From: Volutella citrinella
Lineage: Eukaryota; Ascomycota; Sordariomycetes; Hypocreales; Nectriaceae
Reading direction: 5' to 3'
DNA length: 64,000 nt
Assembly: GCA_034401135.1 (NCBI GenBank)
Contig: JAWZSP010000009.1
Span: forward strand, 2,542,001-2,606,000
Part shown: positions 35,416-46,814 of the stretch, in pieces
How the letters are laid out: each line of letters opens with the position of its first letter
Numbering within the stretch: the first letter of the stretch is position 1
Program-made: the position numbers and the translations under genes
The notes under the pieces: model-generated
Told to the model about the DNA's origin: nothing
Seen by the model: the letters and a program-made list of their open reading frames with translations, nothing else
Databases searched by the model: none

Positions 35416-35720
35416 AGAATGAGTGTAATGAATAGCCCAAGAAGCGTACCCAAGTAATGAATTGATAAGCAAACTCAAAATATGCGGACTTTGGATGTGG
35501 AGATTCGCTTAGTGGAATCCGCGGGGCCCGACTTTGCACCCTTTTGGTGCCTCTGTGTATTTCCGTTCGGAATTTCGCAGTCCGAAACAGCCACATTACA
35601 GGGATGAAGGTATTCGACGACCAGCCCAAGCGCACCCAAGTACTCTATATCAATGAGCAATTGAAAAGATGCGGACTTTGGATGCGGAGATTTGTGCAAG
35701 TGGGCTTTGTTGTGTTCTAT
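35416..35720. repeat. Diverged tandem duplication in a divergent promoter
   Basis: Two imperfect copies about 187 bp apart. The core ATGCGGACTTTGGATG lies at 35482-35497 and 35669-35684, each preceded by CCCAAG-N-ACCCAAGTA and followed by GGAGATT. The copies lie between the NmrA-like and imine-reductase-like genes. Confidence 0.65.
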
Positions 35721-35893
35721 GGTATCGGCTCGAGCGCGCAGTTGGAGCGGGAGGATTTTGGTGTATGGTATAGAGCGGCGATCTCCAAGATAAATACCTA
35801 ACCGGACTCTTGAATCAGCGCTCCCCCATTTCATCACATCGATTTCTTATCCACAACTCTGCTTAAAATTTCTACATTCTTGACACTATAAAC

Positions 35894-36808
35894 ATGCCCA
35901 AGACGGACATCACCATCATCGGAGTCGGCAACATCGGCTCAGCCATGGTCAAGAAATGGCTTGAAACAGGCTTTACTGTTACCATGTGGAACAGGAACGC
36001 TGATCGGCCATGGCTCAAGGATCTCGCAGATCTTGGGGCTGTCTTTGAGGAGAACATCAACGCAGCCATTGCCAAAAGCGATGTCATCCTCCTGAGTGTC
36101 GCCGCCTACGGCAACATCACCGAGTTCTTTTCGCCTATTCTGCCCCTCGAGAAAGACCAGTCTCCAAAGACTATCATCAACATTACCACTGGCACTTCTC
36201 ACCAAGCACGCGAGATGGGGACTTGGCTTAAAGCCAATGGTATCGCCAAATATCTGGATGGCGCTATCATGGTGACTCCAGAGCTGGTTGGCACAGAACA
36301 CTCGTCCATCTGGCTCAGCGGCGAGACGGAAGCAACCTTTTCCAGCGTCTCCAACATTCTGTCGCCTCTTGGGCGGTTGCATTATGTCGCTGAAGACCCT
36401 GGAGCGGCATGCCTATGGGACATTGCCGCTCTCGCTGCCATGGATGGCATGCTCACGGGGGGCCTGATGGCCATGAACCTGCTCAAGAGACAGAGAGTGC
36501 CCGCAGATGGGAAATCTCCATCGGTCGAAAACCCGATTAGGAAGATTGTCATTCCTCTCTTATCGTCTTTTCTTCCTTTTCTTGGTGACATTGCTGCGGC
36601 CTTGGATGAGGAGGATTGGGACAAGAACTTTGGGAACCCCGTATCGATGCAGCTAAAGGGTTTCGAAACGATCCTCGAGGGTATGAGACAAGAAAAGGTC
36701 AGCACTGAGGGACTTCAGTTGTTTCACAATCTAATGCAGCGAACATTGAGAGAGAAGGGCGGAGACGCTGGATTGGCTGCCATGGGCACGTATATGCTAG
36801 AGGAATGA
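35894..36808 (+). CDS. Imine-reductase-like NADP-dependent oxidoreductase
   Basis: Single exon, 304 residues. The N-terminal Rossmann domain has IIGVGNIGSAMVKKWLETG and then MWNRNADR, where the Asn-Arg after beta-2 is typical of NADPH-dependent members of the 6-phosphogluconate / hydroxyisobutyrate dehydrogenase superfamily. INITTGTSHQAREMGTWL and the segment YLDGAIMVTPELVGTEHSSI, in place of the glycine-rich substrate motif of the sugar-acid enzymes, fit the imine reductase branch. The C-terminal half is all-helical and would form the intertwined dimer. Imine reductases reduce cyclic imines to amines. With the adjacent amidase this suggests alkaloid-like or amine metabolism (inference); the substrate is not predictable. 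Confidence 0.85.
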   Translation: MPKTDITIIGVGNIGSAMVKKWLETGFTVTMWNRNADRPWLKDLADLGAVFEENINAAIAKSDVILLSVAAYGNITEFFSPILPLEKDQSPKTIINITTGTSHQAREMGTWLKANGIAKYLDGAIMVTPELVGTEHSSIWLSGETEATFSSVSNILSPLGRLHYVAEDPGAACLWDIAALAAMDGMLTGGLMAMNLLKRQRVPADGKSPSVENPIRKIVIPLLSSFLPFLGDIAAALDEEDWDKNFGNPVSMQLKGFETILEGMRQEKVSTEGLQLFHNLMQRTLREKGGDAGLAAMGTYMLEE

Positions 36809-37424
36809 TGGTTGATGCATGAGGGACTTATGTTACGACAACCTCCGTATCAAACAGATCCATCTTGACTCCGACGATATCTCCCAGGGCCTTTGCGGCA
36901 CTGCTCGTGGTGTTGTGGCATTTCCCACTACACAATACTGACCATGCTTTGTTCGGATCGTACCTTCCGGCTGCCAAGAGATGATCACTGACTACAACGT
37001 CGACAGTTGGAGACCATGTTTTGAGACAAAATAGCGACACGGGTTACCGAGTCTAGTTGACAATGAACATGGTACGCTCTCTTCAGTCTGTCCTCTTATA
37101 CAAAACCGTGTTCCACTCAACGACAGGGTCTCGAGGTCCCACAACGGACAGACCGCGCCTCCTCGCTTTTAACGGCCCGAGCAGGCGGCTTTGAGCAGCT
37201 CGGACAGGCAATTTAAGTATATTCCCGACGGCTGTGCGCTACTACGATATGAGAAGAGCGTCAACATCCTCACGCTTGTGTGTGAATGGCTCCAGAGCGA
37301 ATAAGGGAGGCGTCGGCCGAACTGAAATCTTTTATTAATACAGCGGGTGAACAACTCCACGGCCTTAGTTAAGCTTTCTATCCCAAGCATGTACGATGTG
37401 GCAATTACCACTGGTGTAATCAAC
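36809..37424. other. Intergenic with a possible short coding relic
   Basis: On the minus strand at 36828-37040 a short frame without ATG ends WSVLCSGKCHNTTSSAAKAL and then DLFDTEVVVT before its stop. It looks like the last exon of a secreted protein whose 5' part is not found. No other feature was seen. Confidence 0.3.
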
Positions 37425-40400
37425 TCATCCTTGGCTTCTTGAACACAAGCCCGTCTTTGACGTCAGCATCAGCGTCTGGTATGCTCCGGTATACACCTCG
37501 AAAGGATCCCAAAGGGATTGAGGACGCCCGGTGTCACGGCAGTCGTTGCATCCATTGACCGTGACATCATAGCCATTTTCATGCTTCTTAGTGCCGCAAG
37601 ACTCATCATGGTCTTTGAATAGGTCGGAAACGCTCTTTTTAATCTGTTTTCCAGTCATACCTTGAGCACACGATTCTGCGTCCTTGCACTTGACCTTAAC
37701 GGTACACCCATAGTGAACGCCAAAGAATTCCGCAAGCAAATCCCCGACAATGGGGAGGATAGCGCCCGTGATATCAGCGCCAGTCCCATCTGGTGCAACA
37801 GCCGAAGAGGATACGCGATAAATCTCGTCGTTTCTAAATCGCGCCACTGCATGCCTGCAGGCGTCTTGGCTAATAGATAAGCAGATGGCCGACCCATCAT
37901 GGTCTTGCGATATCGACGTTGAGTCCGGAGGTGGTTGTCCCGCATACGGATTGATAGTCAGTGAATTAGAAATATCCTTGATACAGCCTGTCATCAAGAG
38001 AGCCATATTAGCCATGAGACGTAATACCTATACATTATCAGCACTTACATTGATTGAAGATTTTTGTCTTATTGGCGTCATATAGGCAGCCGTCGGCAGA
38101 AAAGTAAATGTCGCCAAAGTCAGCTGGCCATCGCGCCTGAAGATGGCAAGATGCATGAGCATATAGCCTATAGTCAATAGTCTGATTAAAACCAGACTCA
38201 ATAAGAACAGTACTGTATGGCTCCTTAGGATTTGAGGCAATATCTAGGACAGATTATTAGCATGGCACCCGACACAGGATTTTCCCAGACATACTATAGA
38301 AGCTGCCGAAGGTCTTCGTAAGATTGCCAGCGCCAGGTGCACAGCGCGGTGATCCGTTAATAAGGATACAGCCAGCACCGGAATCAACATGCTAGATAAA
38401 ATGAGCTAGTTGACTTTTAAATTCCAGGCTGTTGGGTTACTTACCAGGTTGGTTCCCGCAGGGTTCGGAGTAGCCGTTTCAAGCGGATGGCAGTCGGCGT
38501 TGTTTGATCCTTCGACCACTACGCATACTTTGTTTCCTATCGTCTTGGTCTCCATTCGGGGCAGTGTGCGTGTACTATCCGGGTTCTTGCTAGACTGAGA
38601 TGGCTTCTTAGTAGCACTCGGCCGAGCTGGACGTGGAGTTTGCCCCTGAGGTGGCCCTTGGGTGTCTTTGCTCGTGCTTTGGCTACTATAAGTGGACGAA
38701 CTCGTGCTCTTCTGTGAAGCTTCCGATGAAGGAGAGGGATTCTGTGCTTGAACGCTGCTGTGGTCTTGCTGGATTTTCTCTGTGCTCGTCGTGCTCTGGT
38801 TCTCCTCAGAGGTCTTGGTGGTGCTAGTGCCCAGAGTTGACTGTGATGGAATTTCTGTTCCAATCTTGCTGGGCCTGTGCTGTGGTACTTGGAAACTCTG
38901 AGACGGGTTCTGGGTCGCTGCGCTATACTGGCTTTGCTGAGAAGCGGTTTGAGTTGGGGTGTTCTCAGACGCGCCTTGGGAACTGGCTGTCGTATTATCC
39001 TGGCCGGTTTGGGTACGAGCTCTGCCCTGGCTCTGTTGGGACAAGTTCCGAGTGGGAGTGGCATCTGGGGTATTCTGGGATGAAGGATGGGCACTGGCGG
39101 CATTCTCCTGGACGCTTTGAGACCAAGTGCCATGCTGGCTCTGCTGAGATACGTTTTCTGTCTGAGCAGAAGTGCTCTGGCTTTGCTGAGATTGGCCTTG
39201 TGTCTGTGTTATCGAATAATGGCTTTGCTGAGATGCGCTCTGCGCTCCAGTCATCGTCGGAGTACGAGCGTACGATGCTATATCTCCAGAGAAGGCCCAG
39301 CTCGCAGTAGTGCCCTGCTTGCTTTCGTAGTTGCTCGTGGTGCTAGAACGTGTTGCCGTCTTAAGAGTTGTCGGTCGTTGGCATTGGAAACCATGTCCAT
39401 CTCTTTTTCGGCCGAAATCGACCGGGCAGGTCGCATCCTCCCAGTCTTCCCATAAGGCACCGTTCCAAACGGTCGAGGGAGCATCAATACCGACTAGGCC
39501 TTCCAAATTAGGCCGCGGATACGCGTTGACCCTCATGGTTTTGACCAACTCCAGAGCTGTTGCGAATGGGCGGCCGATATCCCTTCTGAAGGCAGCTAGG
39601 GCGGCCATGACACCTCCAGTGGATGCAGCAGCTAACTTCCTATTAGCTAGACGTGGTGGGTTGCAAAAGACAACATCACCTACCACACGATGTTCCTATG
39701 GTCTTTCTGTCTTTACCAGTGTTTGCGTCTGCGCACCTAGATACACCCGGATAGGAGACGTGTGGTATCTTCTTCACCAGATCGATAGTGCAGAAGCCGG
39801 CGTAGTTTGTTCCGTCCGGGGTGGTGGCACCTACCATCAAAACCTCCGGAACATGAAACGGATCCTCTTCCCAGACTAATTCGTCTGGGAGAGACGGATT
39901 GATGGTGTCCTTGGGAAAGGTGAAATAAATCAGTAAATAACGAGTTATCTGGGGATTCGCGAAGTGCTTACTTGACCCTCATTGCCCGAAACAATAACGG
40001 TTGCCACACCCAAGGAGGCGAGCTCCTTCAGTAGAATATATACCACAGCTTTGAGAACCTTCCAGAGTGGCTTTCCGTTAATGCCAATGAAGTTCTCGAT
40101 TCCGGTATCCCGATCGTAATGCTCGATGGCGCCGGCCATAACCAAGACCCCAATCTCATTCGGCGGATGGAAGTTGGCAATTCTCGCCAATCCTGCCAAC
40201 TGATAATAAGTTATCTGCCCTGCATCGCTGACAACCATGTTGTTCGCTCTTTTTGCAAACTTTCGTACGCAGGACATCATACAGGTACCGTGGCCTTTTG
40301 GGTCAACATCGCGCTCCACTTTCAGGGCAGCATTATGATCCTCGAAAGGCCAAAGCCACGTTATACGATCGTCTTTCCACTCCTGTGTCTTGTTAGCCAG

Positions 40401-41999
40401 GAATATATACCAATGTGTAGGTAAACAAACTTCAACGTCGGGGTTTATGCCACTATCTTGGACGTAAACATTAGTGCCAAAACCCTCGGTATTGTCTTTG
40501 ACGCCCAGCTCCCCGTACTCGCTTAGTCGTCTCCCCCTGGCCTGGCAGATGACTCTCTCATCCAGAGGGGCTGGGTATCGAATGTATTCGCGCCTTGAAG
40601 GTTTGTCCTTTTGTGATGATTTGTCCCCCCCGAGAAGGTCTCGCCCTTTCGCTTGTGATAGCAGGGGTGGAGCGTCCGCTGGTCGGGGTTCTGTGGAAGG
40701 AACTTGGGAGTTGGCTCCATAAACACCCGCAACCTAATGGCTATGGTCAGACTCATGTTTCGAACCCAGAAATTAAAAGGCGTACGTACAATGAAGTGAG
40801 CAAGGGCTACTCGTAAGGCTTGACTGCGCCTCATTGCAGTGATGAAGAACAAAAACCCCGAGCCGTCTGTCCTCACAGCTTCAGTCATCTCTGTTGTTCC
40901 AGTAGTCGCGGCAAGCCAGCCTGCCACTGAGTGATAGCTTGTGGTTGGTAGGGAAAACCATAAAAATATCCACAGGGTCGTTGCATTGATCATCCGGCTC
41001 CGCCCGCGGGGCAAGATTGGGGGATGGGTGTGGAGTACAGGCATCTGCGGTGGCCGATGTGGTGGTGGATTTAGGCGCTCTTGACTTGGTTCTAGTCTGA
41101 GGCTTTCGAGTGCCTTGACTGTCCTCTTCTGGAACATCTTCTTGTTGGTCTAGCCCTTGACTATTGGATTCGAGTTGTTTCCGCAAGGTTTCTAGCGGTC
41201 GATCAGGAACCACAGCAGCGCCACCAATGAAGGCAACGATGCGAATCCTAGGAGACACCCGTCTTGGCTTGTGGTAAACATAGTTCCCGTCCTCGTCCAG
41301 ATAAGGGAGGGGCGCAAACCCGATCCCGCGAAGAGTGAGTAAAATAGCCACGGTGAGAGTGCGCCTGACAATGCCAGTGAGCGGGTCAATTTCTTGAACA
41401 TCTGTGTTGACCCATGTATCTTTTGTGATGGCGCTATGCTGGGCTATCTTGGTTTGGATGTAGTGGCCTGTACTACCATCTCCGAAATCATATGTTGCGA
41501 AGTCAGGTATTTTATCTGGTGCTAGTGTTACTGTTGACATTGATGTCGTCTCCGAGGTGGTTGTGCTGTCGCTCCTAGGGCCATTTGTCGTAACAGATGG
41601 CTGGTGCAGGTTGCTTGAGATGGCTGGTCTGTCAGGTTTGGTCTGAATAGTCGTCCCCGTTGTCGGTTGGCTCTCGGTCTCGGTGCTAGCTGATATACAG
41701 CTAACTTGAATTATCGTCACAGTTGGTAGCCCAGAGCTTGCTGCAGAGGTGGTGGTCTCGGTCGACGTTGTTTCAGCACCCGTTGCCGTGCCCGTCGTCG
41801 AGTCGCTACCAGATATTGTGCCACTCCTGATTGCCATGGTGCTCCATTCTCCCTCTGAGCATGTTCTTGTTTCTGTAACGGTAACCGTGACTGCCGTCTC
41901 CGATATCGTAGTTGTCGTGGATGCAGATGATGTGAGGGACTCTTGGGCCGCCGCGGCCTTAGCCAAGACGAGGCCCAGCAGAGCGGACCTGACACGCAT
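37425..41999 (-). CDS. Very large secreted subtilisin-like protease with Ser/Gln-rich linker and Cys-rich C-terminal module
   Basis: Eight-exon model: 41999-40790, 40733-40431, 40382-39972, 39909-39689, 39639-38445, 38391-38295, 38243-38049 and 37987-37425; about 1,390 residues. Signal peptide (MRVRSALLGLVLAKAAAAQ), Ser/Thr-rich region, prodomain-like part ending VAGVYGA, then the S8 catalytic domain: Asp in NVYVQDSGINPD, His in DPKGHGTCMMS, oxyanion Asn in VIVSGNEGQ and Ser in IGTS-K-LAAASTGGVMAAL. A ~250-residue Gln/Ser/Thr-rich linker (SQQSQHGTWSQS-like repeats) leads to a C-terminal module with many cysteines (SADGCLYDANKTKIFNQCC, KVKCKDAESC, VTVNGCNDC). Exon 1 contains one surplus base relative to frame between 41137 and 40881. 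Either a single-base frameshift or a 37-nt intron (CTCA|GTGGCA to AACAACAG) explains it. An extracellular proteolytic role is expected if intact. Confidence 0.7.
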
Positions 42000-43300
42000 A
42001 GCGATTAAAAACCGGCAAGGCAATCAAGAATGCACTCTAAGGCTGCTATCAGCGGGGTAGTTGAGACTGCTTATTTTCTTGCGACATAGAATTGCGGAGG
42101 CACCTGCGAGCACCACAGCAGTTCGACAAATCCGCAGCTATTAGCGGCCCCGTTTTGACCCCAGAAAAATAGGGCCAGCCGGATGCTGATATAGTTAGTT
42201 GCTTATTTGGGCTCTGCATCAGAGACCGGGGACGTTAGGCTGGGCGGGTATTCCACTGTCGCCCGAGATTAGTTCCTTTGTCTAACCTTTTTTTTATCAA
42301 CATGCTAAATCCCACGCTCAGTACGAAATCCAGGATTAGTGGGTATATTATAACCCTATAAGTGCCAGGATCTTTAAGCTTTGAATCGTTGATCCTTAGG
42401 ACTTTTGAAACATCGACTAAGCTGTTTAACTACTGGGGGTTTATACTTTTCCTTAGTTCAAAGTTCTAGCTCTAGTAATCGAGGATTTTAACAAGATATA
42501 AGTTATGGTTAGGCAACGAGATTAACGTCTGAGGTATATAATAAACCTCAGATAGGTATTGTGGTGGAGCTACAGGACCAGATCGGAGTTTTAATGCAGG
42601 GTAGCTCTAGCTTTAGCCTGGGCCTACTTAAGGGCATTTTCAGGGCCTTGATCAATGGAAGGCATACCTTTTTCTCTTCAATTAATTTCACTCTACTGGT
42701 TGCTCTACTGTATTTCTATGTGTCCCTTGGTATACTGTCTTTTGCCTTCAGAAATCGCGCGGCGGCTTGATCAACTGCTTCCTGAAGCTTGCAAGAAGCT
42801 GCGAGCCCAGCTCGCAGTTATTGAGCCGCGGGCGCGATCGTCACCACTGTTGTCGGGCGGGTTGTGGGGTCTCCAAGCTCCAACAAAGTATATTTCACTA
42901 TATTCCTAACGGTTTGGGATTGGTGCTGTGTAATACTACCAGAAACATCCATCCCCTGGGTCCTAAACCAGGCCTGTTACTTTCGGGACGGAGCGGCGCG
43001 AAGGATCAGAGCGTGGAGTCTCGAGCTTGATGCTGGGACCAATCGCGTAACGGCCTAACGGTGACGCTAGCGAATGCATTTCATCAGAAAGCGATATCGC
43101 AATCTGATGCGATGTCACCCCACTCTTTTTTGCGAAGGCGGGGACGCCCATGGCTCATTTAGGCAGCTTCGTCTGTCTCGGACCAGTGGGGATGCCTGCC
43201 CCCATGATCATACTAAAGGCATACTGCTACCAGGCCTTCCTGTCATGTCACCGTCGCTCTATCCGCACACACGTATTAGCTCCGTTCAGTGCACTTAGAC
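42000..43300. other. Intergenic with AT-rich tract and promoter of the hydrolase gene
   Basis: Bases 42180-42560 are AT-rich with features of mutated repeat DNA, but no element could be named. No supported gene. The palindrome at 43091-43100 is listed separately. Confidence 0.45.
43091..43100. promoter_or_regulatory. Palindrome GCGATATCGC upstream of the hydrolase
   Basis: Exact 10-bp palindrome, 201 bp before the ATG at 43301. The same sequence lies upstream of two further promoters of this cluster. A binding site for the local Zn2Cys6 regulator is inferred. Confidence 0.6.
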
Positions 43301-44495
43301 ATGGCTCACTGGGATGTCCCCGAGGGCCAGACGGCCCGTGTCCGAATCATCGACACTGGCTCCTCAATCGCTAGTATCCCTACAGGCCGCTTGATGGCAC
43401 CATTGCTGGATGGCTTCACCCACATGCCGCAGATGCCGTCGTTGTCCTTCCTTGTCGAGTCGGATACAGGCAAGACGGCCCTTTTTGACCTCGGCATCGC
43501 GGAAGATTGGAAGAAATTTGCACCCGTTGTATCCAACCGGCTCAAGACGAATGGGTATGAAATCGACGTAGCCTGCGAAGTGCCAGACGTCCTGGAAGAA
43601 CACGGTGTGGACCTGGCATTAATAAACAGTATTGTGTGGAGGTTAGTCCCATATTCGTGCTCATTCCGCGTTGGTCTTTTTTCTTTCTCTCTAACGCTGA
43701 TCCTGATATAGCCACTGGCACTGGGACCATATTGGTGACATTTCCAAATTCCCGCCCAGCACAGAGCTCGTTGTCGGCCCAGGCTTCAGCAAGGCGTTTC
43801 TGCCGGCTTACCCAGACGGCCCGGAGTCTCCCATACGGCTTTCTGATGTCAGGTACGGATTTCACATTCCCATTCCTGTGAAAATTTCTTTTGGCGAGCC
43901 TGCAGGCGCTGATGCTCTGTCATGCAGGGGGAGGCATGTGAATGAAATCGATTTCGAAAAGGACTCATTCAAGATTGGCCGCTTCAACGCGGTGGACTTC
44001 TTTGGTGACGGCTCATTCTACCTTCTTGACACGCCAGGGCATGCCATTGGCCACCTGGGCGCTCTCGCCCGCACCACCACGGGCCCAGACACATTCATCT
44101 TCATGGGCGGTGACCTATGCCACCATGCGAGCGAGCTGAGACCGTCCAAGTACATTCCATTACCCGACATCATAGAGCATCCTATCATCTCGGCGTCACT
44201 ATATCCATGCCCTGGAGCTGTGATCAATCAACTACAGAAGCCGCGAGAACGAGACGCGCTGGACCCGATATTTGACCCGGCCAGGGGTGTTCCGCTGGAA
44301 GATGCCTTCGAGACTGTGCAAAAAACACAGGAGCTTGATGCGGATGAGAATGTGCTTTTTATCTATGCACACGACAAGGCCGTCACGGAAGTTGGAGCCA
44401 TGTTCCCGTTAGACGCGAATGGCTGGAAGAAGAATGGGTGGAGGGAAAAGATGTTCTGGGCATTCCTAAGGGACTTCAAGGAGCTCATTAAATGA
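43301..44495 (+). CDS. Metallo-beta-lactamase-fold hydrolase (lactonase-like)
   Basis: Exons 43301-43641, 43712-43852 and 43928-44495, 349 residues. The zinc motif HxHxDH is HWHWDH (residues 115-120), created at the first exon join (SIVWS-HWHWDHIGD). The next metal ligands follow: His in LLDTPGHAIGHLG and Asp in FIFMGGDLCHH. The second intron (75 nt) could also be read through; splicing it gives SDVRGRHVNEIDF, the pattern of fungal homologues. No signal peptide, so it is cytosolic. Fungal relatives with this architecture open lactone or lactam rings. Here it would hydrolyse an intermediate of the adjoining catabolic cluster (inference). The upstream palindrome links it to the AtuA and alcohol-dehydrogenase genes. 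Confidence 0.9.
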
Positions 44496-44790
44496 AATAT
44501 ATGATGGTAAGAAAAAAATATAAGGACAAAGTTAACTTGTGCGTGCACAAGGCAAGGGAGCTGTGTCTTGGCCGCTTGCGTTTGATCCTGGTAAAATGAA
44601 TCGAGAAAGGGGACAGAGACAAGCATCACATGGCGACATTCGATGGATATACCTCTGGATATTACGAGGGTCCTCGAGTGTGATACCCATTCTCCGGTGC
44701 GTTCTTTTTCGATATATATGCATTTTTACCGTTGTTTATTTATTCAAGTCTACTACTTGCTACTTGAGTAGAAGAGCCAGAGCTACTACA

Positions 44791-46112
44791 CTACCTGCCA
44801 GGCTCGAAAATGATTTTCTGGTATTTCATATTGTGAAAGTCGTTATACCTGAGTAGCCATTTAGGACATGGTCTGGACGGATAGAAGGATGGATGGGTGT
44901 GGACTCACGCCTGAACCGCATCGGACATGGGTCTGATATTATCAATCATGAAGCTGGATTCTCGTCAGTATGGCTCAAGTTTTTTTCGAGTCCGCTGGCT
45001 AACGTGAGACTTACTCAAGTTGATCCTGCTTCTTCACCAACACATCGAGCGCTTCAGTAAAGAGACCTGCATGCATTGCTATGTGTTAGCGTCCGACAGT
45101 TAGAGGGGCAAGGACACAACACACTCCGCACGGGACATCTCCCCATCTTGAGTGTCAAGTTCTTGCCGTAGGCCTCGTTGCCGGACCAGGGAATCTCGCC
45201 ATTGTGTACGCCAATGCTTGAAATGGTCCCCCAAGGTCGCAAGAGGTCGAATGCGAGCCGGAGAGCTGAGCTGTGACCGACGGACTCAATGACGAGGTCG
45301 GCGCCTCGCCCATCGGTTAGCTCGTGTACGCGATCTCTCAGGCCTTGCATGTCTGTATGGAAATTCCGGGGCTCCGCTCCGAGGGTCTTTGCTTGATCGA
45401 GTCGTGCCTCGACTGAGTCGACGGCGATGACATGCCGGGGCGCGAAATCCAGGGCGTTGACAATGGCGCATAGGCCCACCGGTCCGCAACCGAGGACGAC
45501 GACGGTGCTCGACGCGATCGTGTCTCCGTCTAGACCTGCAAATGCGTTCTTGGCCGCAAAGTAGCCGGTGGGAAAGATGTCAGCCATGAGGACGAGCTTC
45601 CTGCTGTCGATTGAGGGGGGGGCTTTGACGACGGTGCTGTCGGCCAGGGGCACGCGACAGTACTCGGCCTGGGCGCCGTCAAGGGCCTTGGAGCCAAAGA
45701 GGGCGCCCTTGGTGCAGCGCGAGGACGCCCGGTGCTGGCAATAGAAGCAGTCGCCGCAGCTGATGGTGAACGGGGAGATGACTTGGTCGCCTGTCTTGAC
45801 GGTAGTCACCTTGCACCCGGTCGCGACGACTTGACCGGTGAACTCATGGCCCATGATGAAGCCCGGCTCTGAGCACTGGTGGCCCCGGTATACATGGAGC
45901 TCGCTGTCCAGAGCCAAGTCAGCCGGACAGTGTTTCCCTTTCCCTGTTCTTTGCAATGAGGATATGGGGCGGGCTTACCTGCCGCAGAGGGCTGTGTACT
46001 TGACCTTGACGATGATGTCCGTGTCGTCTTGGACGGTTGGCACCGGTCGCCGCTCCACCTTGACCTGCAGCTTGCCCCCAAAGACGACGGCATCCATTGT
46101 GGACGAGGCCAT
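44791..46112 (-). CDS. Zinc-containing alcohol dehydrogenase
   Basis: Five exons: 46112-45979, 45903-45125, 45066-45015, 44953-44909 and 44848-44791, giving 355 residues of the medium-chain dehydrogenase family. Catalytic zinc ligands lie in TALCGSELH and GHEFTGQ. The structural zinc Cys cluster is CGDCFYCQHRASSRC, and the nucleotide-binding loop is VVVLGCGPVGLCAIVNA, followed by VIAVDSVEARL (Asp suggests NAD). The C-terminus (AVQAYNDFHNMKYQKIIFEPGR minus ends) fits the family only when the three small 3' exons are joined. It oxidises an alcohol or reduces an aldehyde/ketone. It is divergent from the Zn2Cys6 gene, with a GCGATATCGC palindrome 146 bp upstream of its ATG. Confidence 0.92.
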
Positions 46113-46257
46113 GATTCAATGACGAGAGACTATACGAATCTCGAACCACGCACACTTCAGCGGCCATATGATTGATGTACTTGGTGCCCGAACGCTCTCT
46201 GTCTGTCCGCTGTCCGAGTGGCGAGCGCGTGGTGAGAGGCGATACCGGGAAACGGGA

Positions 46258-46267
46258 GCGATATCGC
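46258..46267. promoter_or_regulatory. Palindrome GCGATATCGC in the ADH / regulator divergent promoter
   Basis: Exact copy, 146 bp before the alcohol-dehydrogenase ATG and 548 bp before the regulator ATG. A weaker variant (GCGATACCGG) occurs about 20 bp before it. Confidence 0.6.
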
Positions 46268-46814
46268 TTCCACAGTCTTGGTGCCCCATTGTGGCGGCAG
46301 TCTGGTGCCCCGCGCTCCATTCCTTGATTTCTTTGGGGCATCCTGTTTTTGGGCTAATAATAAACGAGCTACTGTCCGTGGGGATGGGAATACATGATGA
46401 AGATGAAGGCCGTTCGTTCATCAGTTGGCGGGGTTTGCCGGAGCCGGAGCTCCCATGTAGATGCAGGGCCCTCGATGGAGCAAGCCATCGTGCACAGTGC
46501 GGATACGCGTCGCCACAGAGGCTGTCTCTGGTTCTAGGTTTGGCTTTGATAGTTAGGTAGTTGCTGTGGGGAAGGAACCCTGCCTTGTGTGTTCTGATTA
46601 ACGATAATCCGTAGGCTGGACCGACGCATGCCTGAAGTCGCCGCCATGCGTGCGGGTAGAAAATGTTATATTCCCCGCGCGTCGATGCTTCGCAGTCGGG
46701 TGGCCACCGCGCCGTTCGCTATCGCATACTCGACTTGACTTGATTGACTGACTGGCCGACCGACCGATTGGCTGTTTCTGGTTGGTGGCCCGACAGGGGG
46801 GTCCATTGACGACC

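Noticed and set aside
29293..36808. Classical polyketide or non-ribosomal peptide cluster
   Set aside because: No synthase, terpene cyclase or prenyltransferase gene is present anywhere in the window.
39640..39688. 37-nt intron (GTAGGT to GTCTAG) at the protease Ser motif
   Set aside because: A 49-nt alternative (GTGTGG to AATAG) gives a better IGTS-K-LAAASTGGV sequence and a normal intron length.
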